Positions 58,987 to 64,000 of a DNA stretch of 64,000 nt are shown here, piece by piece. Within the stretch, counting starts at the first letter, position 1. Each line of letters starts with the position of its first letter. The stretch spans positions 10,596,499 to 10,660,498 of the forward strand of contig NC_092565.1 of the NCBI RefSeq assembly GCF_037975245.1, given 5' to 3'. Source of the stretch: Apostichopus japonicus. Taxonomy: Eukaryota > Echinodermata > Holothuroidea > Aspidochirotida > Stichopodidae. Position numbers and translations under genes: made by a program. The notes below the pieces were generated by a model. That model did no database searches, was not told the origin of the DNA, and saw only the letters and a program-made list of their open reading frames with translations.

Positions 58987-58989
58987 TGT

Positions 58990-60434
58990 CTAAAGAAGAA
59001 AAATAAAACCTGTCAATAGTAAATACCAGTTACTGTGTAACAACCACAAGCTTTATTCAGTTGTTGGGAAGTTTACTGTAATGCATCTCATAGTGCCAGA
59101 ATGGTGTGCATCAATGATCAAGCAGCAATCAGTTTGGGTCAACGTCAAGGGCCATACAACGGAACATAGGCCTACACAAAAGTGATTGCATCAGGAAGCA
59201 AGATCATTACCTAGGTGAATGCATAGCTTAATGGAAACTAAGCAAACAAAATTTGACTTCAATATTGCTGCAGAATAACACTAATATCAGAGATAATAAT
59301 GAAACAAAGTACTGAATAATGAAATACATATTGTCTTGTTATTCATAATTGACTAGGGTAAGCTATTCAAATTCTTCTGTTTGAAGAACACTGAAATCCT
59401 GCCATACCACTTACCAGGGAATTTAATTTTGGGTTCAAATTTTGCATAGAAGTTTTAAAGACACATAGACATAAACTCTTAAAATACCATGGTTCCTGTG
59501 TACAAACACTTCTTTTTCCAATGTGTTAATGGATACAGTATTCCCTGCACACTCGGAACAAGACAATAGTTTACCGGAGATGAATCTCTTCAAACAAGTT
59601 AATGACATTCCGGCCCTAAATCAACAGCCACAAGACAGTCATACCAAGAGTACCCACACTCCCTCAGATGTCGAACAAGATTCGGTATATCACAGCACAT
59701 TGAACCTACTCTTACTAGCATTGCCATTAGGCTATGCCATTATGCTACTGTAGGTGAGTTAGCCAGGCTTGTCTGGCAGGTAAGTCCCTAGTAGTAGTGG
59801 AATAGCGATTATTACTCAATCTGAGATACCAGAATCCACTTTAACAATGCTTAGTGAGTTGTACTGTCTCACAAAATGTGTATAAAACTCTAATATCACT
59901 ATAGCCTAATCCAGTGCTTCACAATCACATCATTTGCGAATTCTTATTAGCCTAGCCCTGACATAGTGCGTTTGCGAGTGTTAGTGATGGTTGTGTGGTT
60001 AGCGAAAAAATATCGAGACGTATTTTCGCTCAAATACCGTATCATGCGACAAATATACTACTCTTCTTATTTTAAATAATATTATCATATACTTTGTATC
60101 ATATATAGTCATGATGAGCTTATTTGAGGGAAAATAAAGGGGATGTTGTACTAACGAATATTGTTCCTCTGTATCGAGAAACACAGGTAAGAACCAAGAG
60201 GTCGAAGGTCACAGCGAAGTTGATGTACTAGTATATGCATGGAACGCGAATATGGACAAATTGAATGAAAATGAAAAACTGATTGATTATGATAGCAACT
60301 CGTGGACGGGGCCCAAGCAACATTTTTGCTTCGAAGGTGGGGGTTTCACGTATAGTCGTAGGGGAGGGATGTAATTGATAGGGATCCTCACCCCTATGAG
60401 TAATTTGGGTATAATGGACGGTGCTGTATTTCGC
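58990..60434. other. RPL26 upstream region
   Basis: It should contain the RPL26 non-coding first exon and promoter. Minus-strand donor-like GTAAGT (near 59412) and GTAATG (near 59208) are candidates. A plus-strand open frame (59523-59753) is listed separately. No repeat is bounded here. Confidence 0.4.
59523..59753 (+). CDS. Small open frame of unknown status (76 aa, hydrophobic C-terminus)
   Basis: MLMDTVFPAHSEQDNSLPEM begins a polar, Pro/Ser/His-rich region and the frame ends in LNLLLLALPLGYAIMLL, which could be a membrane anchor. A GTGAGT donor-like site overlaps the stop region (near 59753). I do not recognise a family. It could be an unlinked exon, a small tail-anchored protein, or chance. 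Confidence 0.15.
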   Translation: MLMDTVFPAHSEQDNSLPEMNLFKQVNDIPALNQQPQDSHTKSTHTPSDVEQDSVYHSTLNLLLLALPLGYAIMLL

Positions 60435-60438
60435 TTAA

Positions 60439-60797
60439 AGGCATTAAAGACTCGCCCCAAACAGCGTGCCGCCATCTTTAAAAAGTTTACTTTCCGTTGC
60501 TTGCAAGTGAAGTTTTCTCCTGTCCCTACAAAATGCAAACAGTAATGAAACGTGATACCTTGTTATCTTTAGCTGGACCTGTGATGTCCATCGCTGTATC
60601 GTTTGTACACTGTGATGTGGGTATTGACCGCAGCTGCATGTACTGACTGTACATAACTGTCTTAATTACCGACGGTAGCAAGCTGTGTGTGTATTTTCTG
60701 GGATCGATGGTGGTGTCTAACACTTCTGTTACACCTCATTCGATATTAGGTCAGATTACCGGCATTATACGTTTTTTTGCGCGAGTCTTTACACCCT
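60439..60797. mobile_element. TTAA-flanked MITE, GACTCGCCCC family, copy 2
   Basis: TTAA at 60435-60438 and 60798-60801. Left end AGGCATTAAAGACTCGCCCC, right end GCGAGTCTTTACACCCT. Same orientation as 53173-53529 and near-identical through GTAATGAAACGTGATACCTT and ACGGTAGCAAGCTGTGTGTG. Confidence 0.85.
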
Positions 60798-60801
60798 TTA
60801 A

Positions 60802-62408
60802 ATAATGAAAAAGAATTTTGAACTGTTCTAGGATCAGGAAACTAGTTTCTTTGTTGTTGTCTTTCAAGAGTTATATTTAATATTTAGAGGAATCTCGTTT
60901 CGGAAATGGATGCAAATGGGAATATTTGAGTGTGTATTGTGTTGTCAACTGAATTTGTAGATAAAAAGGTTTGATTCTGTGTTACAGTACCATCTTAACA
61001 AAAAAAGATTTTAAAATTTTAATCAGACGTTAACTTAAAAACACAAAATAGCTGGCCCTACATGTTCGCCAATAGAGATTAACATTTTCGTCGATGAAGA
61101 GGAAATTTTGTTGGTAATGAAACAAGCCGATATGAAATTCACACAGCACGAGTTCCATCATGTATTGTTCGCTAGCTTCGAACTTGTAGCCAACATTGAC
61201 AACATACATTACGTAATATAATACCATGTAACAGAGGTCACCACGAACCGAACCAAATACCAAGAGTAGACTCAGCCTTTTTGAATGACATCGTCCATTA
61301 ACAACTTATCAAACAAATCATGGGCATTTTCACGAAGATAAATTTGGTAAGAATAATTTCGATGCTCATGTCTGTTTCGCGAAACATAATCCACGTTGAA
61401 ACTTTAGCCGCCCTAACCTAGCGACGTTTAGTCGCGTAAGTCGTAGCCTAACGTTACATGTATAGGTCAGTTAGTTCACAATTCTATTAACTTCCTAGCA
61501 ACTTACTAGCATGGCCAACGTACCTATAACGTTATAAGTTTTATAAGTAAGACGTCGAACGTTCCAGTGAACTTTTATTAATGACGAGGCTAGCTCTTAA
61601 AGCTTGGGCTATGAATTATGATTGTGTTCATGAATTCCCTTGACAAGAGGCTTTAGACGTAGTATGAGTGAGTGGGCTAATGCTGACTAACAACACTGCA
61701 GTAACAGGTAAACTTTTAACTATTGAGGGCCTTTTGAAAAAGTTCAGGCATATCCCAGGGTCAGTACATAAACCGGCACATGTAATCCAGGGAAGTTTGG
61801 TTAGCCTAGGCCTATACAGGACAGTACAGTATTCAGTAACATTGTCTTACCTTAGAAGAGTTTCCTGTCTTTTAATTTGATTGAATGAGATGGCATTTTT
61901 TTTTACTGCCTAAGTGTGTGTTGTAAACATCAGTCTTAGCTCTGTTCACTCTCTGTATGAAAGCTTGTGAAAGGAGATATTCAGCAAGTGTTAGTCATGT
62001 TTTCACTGATTGTCAAAAATCATGCATAATTCCTCTTGGCAAGAATTGTAGACTTATAAATACTCTGTTTCTATAGAAAAATATATTGCAAAAAATCTGA
62101 AAGTTTCTGTGGTGGATGGTATTAACAGAGGAGAGAGAAAAGAACAACCAAATAAAAATTATGATAGGTGAAAATTAGATCATGTTTGACGTATATAGGC
62201 CAATAGGAATCAAGCTCATCGGGATAAATCAAATTCACCTATCAGTCACATTTTCACAACAGCTACTCCATGCCCTCAGGCCTCAGATTATGTAAGTACT
62301 ATGATATTAATACATGACAAAGATTTATGATTTACTGTATTGTATGATCATCAAAATAGCAACTTAAAATATCATATTGCAATTACAACAAGTTTTTGTT
62401 TACCCCAG
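60802..62408. other. Upstream region and first intron of the ACADSB-like gene
   Basis: The first exon should lie here. ATGACGAGGCTAGCTCTTAA at about 61580 encodes MTRLALKAWA, which looks like a mitochondrial presequence start, but I find no donor in the right phase. No repeat is bounded in this stretch. Confidence 0.35.
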
Positions 62409-63401
62409 GGCTTGAGAGCTGCGAATAGGTTAACGTTGCCGTTGAATCGGCCTTACCATGCCATACGACACACGCAGAAAATAAGGACATTGTCGACCGT
62501 ACCACAACCGGAATACTCACTGGAAGGGGTTGTACCGGCTGTCACCCAACTCTCAGAGGAAGAACAGATGATGAAGGATGCAGCGGCTAAGTTTGCCCGA
62601 GAGCAGATCGGACCATTAGTGAGACAGATGGATGAGGGAAAGGAGACGGACATGGGTGTCATTAAGGGATTATTCGAAAATGGGGTGAGTCCTTTATAAA
62701 GAGTGAAGAAAAGCAGGAGAAGACATGTTGGTGTGCTGCATACATGTACACTATATCAAGAAGGTTTATAGCGTAACTGTCATTTATGTTAAAGTACAGC
62801 TACTGTACAATGCATTGTTGTGTGGTGCATATCAGATGTTACTCAGTCAAGGAAAGGTGTCCATGTGTGTGTGTACCGGGCAGTAGAGGAGATATCGCCA
62901 GCATCATTGACCATATTTAAGTGCTTCTTTTTTGCAGATGTCGGTAGATGAGGTCATATAGATATTGTACTAAGTTGATAAAGTTACTGCATACAGTACT
63001 GTAGGTAATTATTAAAGACTAAGAAAAAATTCAAAGTGTTTGATAAAAAAATATTACATGAGAGGAGTTAATCACATAAGTGAAAAAAAAAGGTTTCCCT
63101 AAAGAAATGGGGATGTATAAATACAAGTTGTTATCAAAAAACAAGTGTCTGACAACCCCCTCAAAAGTGACATAATTTATTTGTTTATTTGCAGTTTATG
63201 GGGATAGAAGTCGAAGAGGAGTATGGAGGTCCACAGTCGACATTCTTCATCACGAACCTCATCATAGAAGAGATTGCCAAAGTCGACCCATCGATCAGTG
63301 TCTGCTGCGATATACACAACACCCTCATAGCTCTCATCTTTAGACGGTACGCTTCCGAAGAACTCAAGCGAAAATACCTTCCAAAGCTTGTCTCAGAATC
63401 G
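62409..63401 (+). CDS. ACADSB: Short/branched-chain acyl-CoA dehydrogenase, partial (two internal exons)
   Basis: Exon 62409-62684 (acceptor TACCCCAG, donor GTGAGT, 92 codons) and exon 63195-63401 (69 codons) join in phase 0. The first encodes a basic, Arg-rich segment (GLRAANRLTLPLNRPYHAIR), probably part of a mitochondrial transit peptide, then LSEEEQMMKDAAAKFAREQI and PLVRQMDEGKETD. The second reads FMGIEVEEEYGG, IIEEIAKVDPSISVCCDIHN, YASEELKRKYLPKL. These are the N-terminal helical domain of acyl-CoA dehydrogenases and resemble ACADSB most (GLMGIEVDPEYGG, IEELAKVDASVAV). The enzyme oxidises 2-methylbutyryl-CoA and similar substrates in isoleucine catabolism in mitochondria. The start codon is not found, and the FAD-binding and catalytic exons lie beyond 64000. 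Another close ACAD member is possible. Confidence 0.88.
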
Positions 63402-64000
63402 GTGAGTAATTGCCTATTCTTCTTTTCATGATGCACTTACTTATCTCTTTGTAGTAGAGGAGGGAGTTTTTTGTCAGACTTCTCTGATGTATTTGTTTCA
63501 GTATGGAATTGTGGATTTGTGACTGGGAACCTAGTGTTGACTAATTTAAGGTGTGATTTGACTGGTTAAGACCTGTTGGCCATTAAAATTATTCAGTGTT
63601 ATTGGTCTCGTGATATTTATTGGTACTCAAAGAATGAAAACCCTGGAATAACAAAGTGCTTATCTACTGCCAGATAACCAGTGCACTAGGTATGAAACCA
63701 CTGCAAGTGGACACTAATCTAACACTGACAACTAATAATCTAATCGTTATAGGACAGTGTTATTGGACGTTATAGGATGCAACATTATAGGATGTTGGAT
63801 CCTCGCTGGCCCTTCTTCAAAGGCTGAACTATTTTACTTTTGTCTATTTTCGTTTCAGTCCTGCTAGGATGGAAATGCTGTAGGGATAGAGCCATCACGA
63901 CATATGCCAGTTATTGAATCATAGCTTTAAACTATTTCTGTTTATTCATTTATAGTCTGTCTTCTAACCCTTGTAAAGGTAGATCTGTCACCATTCTCAA
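63402..64000. other. ACADSB-like intron running to the window edge
   Basis: No further exon is recognisable before 64000; the next expected motif, GSFCLSE-type, was not seen. Short repeated GTTATAGGA(C/T) words occur near 63747-63792. Confidence 0.5.

Noticed and set aside
61668-61880. 70-codon frame as first exon of the ACADSB-like gene
   Set aside because: No presequence-like composition throughout and no donor giving the phase 0 junction needed at 62409.

Overview
This is invertebrate animal nuclear DNA: AT-rich, with split genes, GT-AG introns, polyadenylation signals and dense transposon and minisatellite content. I reconstructed exons by eye from splice sites, reading phase and recalled human family members. 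The proteins look like bilaterian orthologues. The DNA transposon, MITE and SINE load would suit a marine deuterostome such as an echinoderm, possibly a sea cucumber, but the species is an inference from style and not shown.

Four genes are recognisable. (1) ZFYVE28/LST2, minus strand, coding span 4509-22003, 12 coding exons, 907 aa, complete. It is an endosomal FYVE protein linked to EGF-receptor down-regulation. (2) PYROXD2, plus strand, coding span 36539-51261, 15 coding exons, 588 aa, complete. It is a mitochondrial FAD-dependent oxidoreductase-like protein. (3) RPL26, minus strand, coding span 57149-58986, 3 coding exons, 147 aa, complete coding sequence. (4) ACADSB-like acyl-CoA dehydrogenase, plus strand, internal exons 62409-62684 and 63195-63401. 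Its first exon is not identified and the rest runs off the right edge. ZFYVE28 and PYROXD2 are head to head across 14.5 kb, PYROXD2 and RPL26 are tail to tail, and RPL26 and the ACADSB-like gene are head to head. All exon phases join without a break in the three complete genes.

The 22-36.5 kb intergenic region and the long introns are a transposon graveyard. Many elements have 8-bp target duplications and CAG-type inverted termini, as in hAT transposons. One is a four-level nest at 26403-28874 in which every level keeps perfect 8-bp duplications. Eight copies of a conserved hairpin module lie inside otherwise different hAT-like families. There are three TTAA-flanked families; the largest element carries a degenerate THAP domain. 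Remnants of a hAT transposase C-terminus and of a multicopy HxxxCYxxYT protein are also present.

Tandem arrays include a TACTG/TATTG microsatellite (6.9-7.5 kb), two unrelated 37-bp minisatellites (18.0-18.45 kb, about 12 copies; 31.0-32.2 kb, about 32 copies), adjoining 12-bp and 15-bp arrays that share a core (35.76-36.29 kb), and a 61-bp array against a PYROXD2 exon (49.48-50.08 kb). The minisatellites create long open frames that I do not believe are genes. No CRISPR array, rRNA gene, intact tRNA gene or prokaryotic operon is visible.
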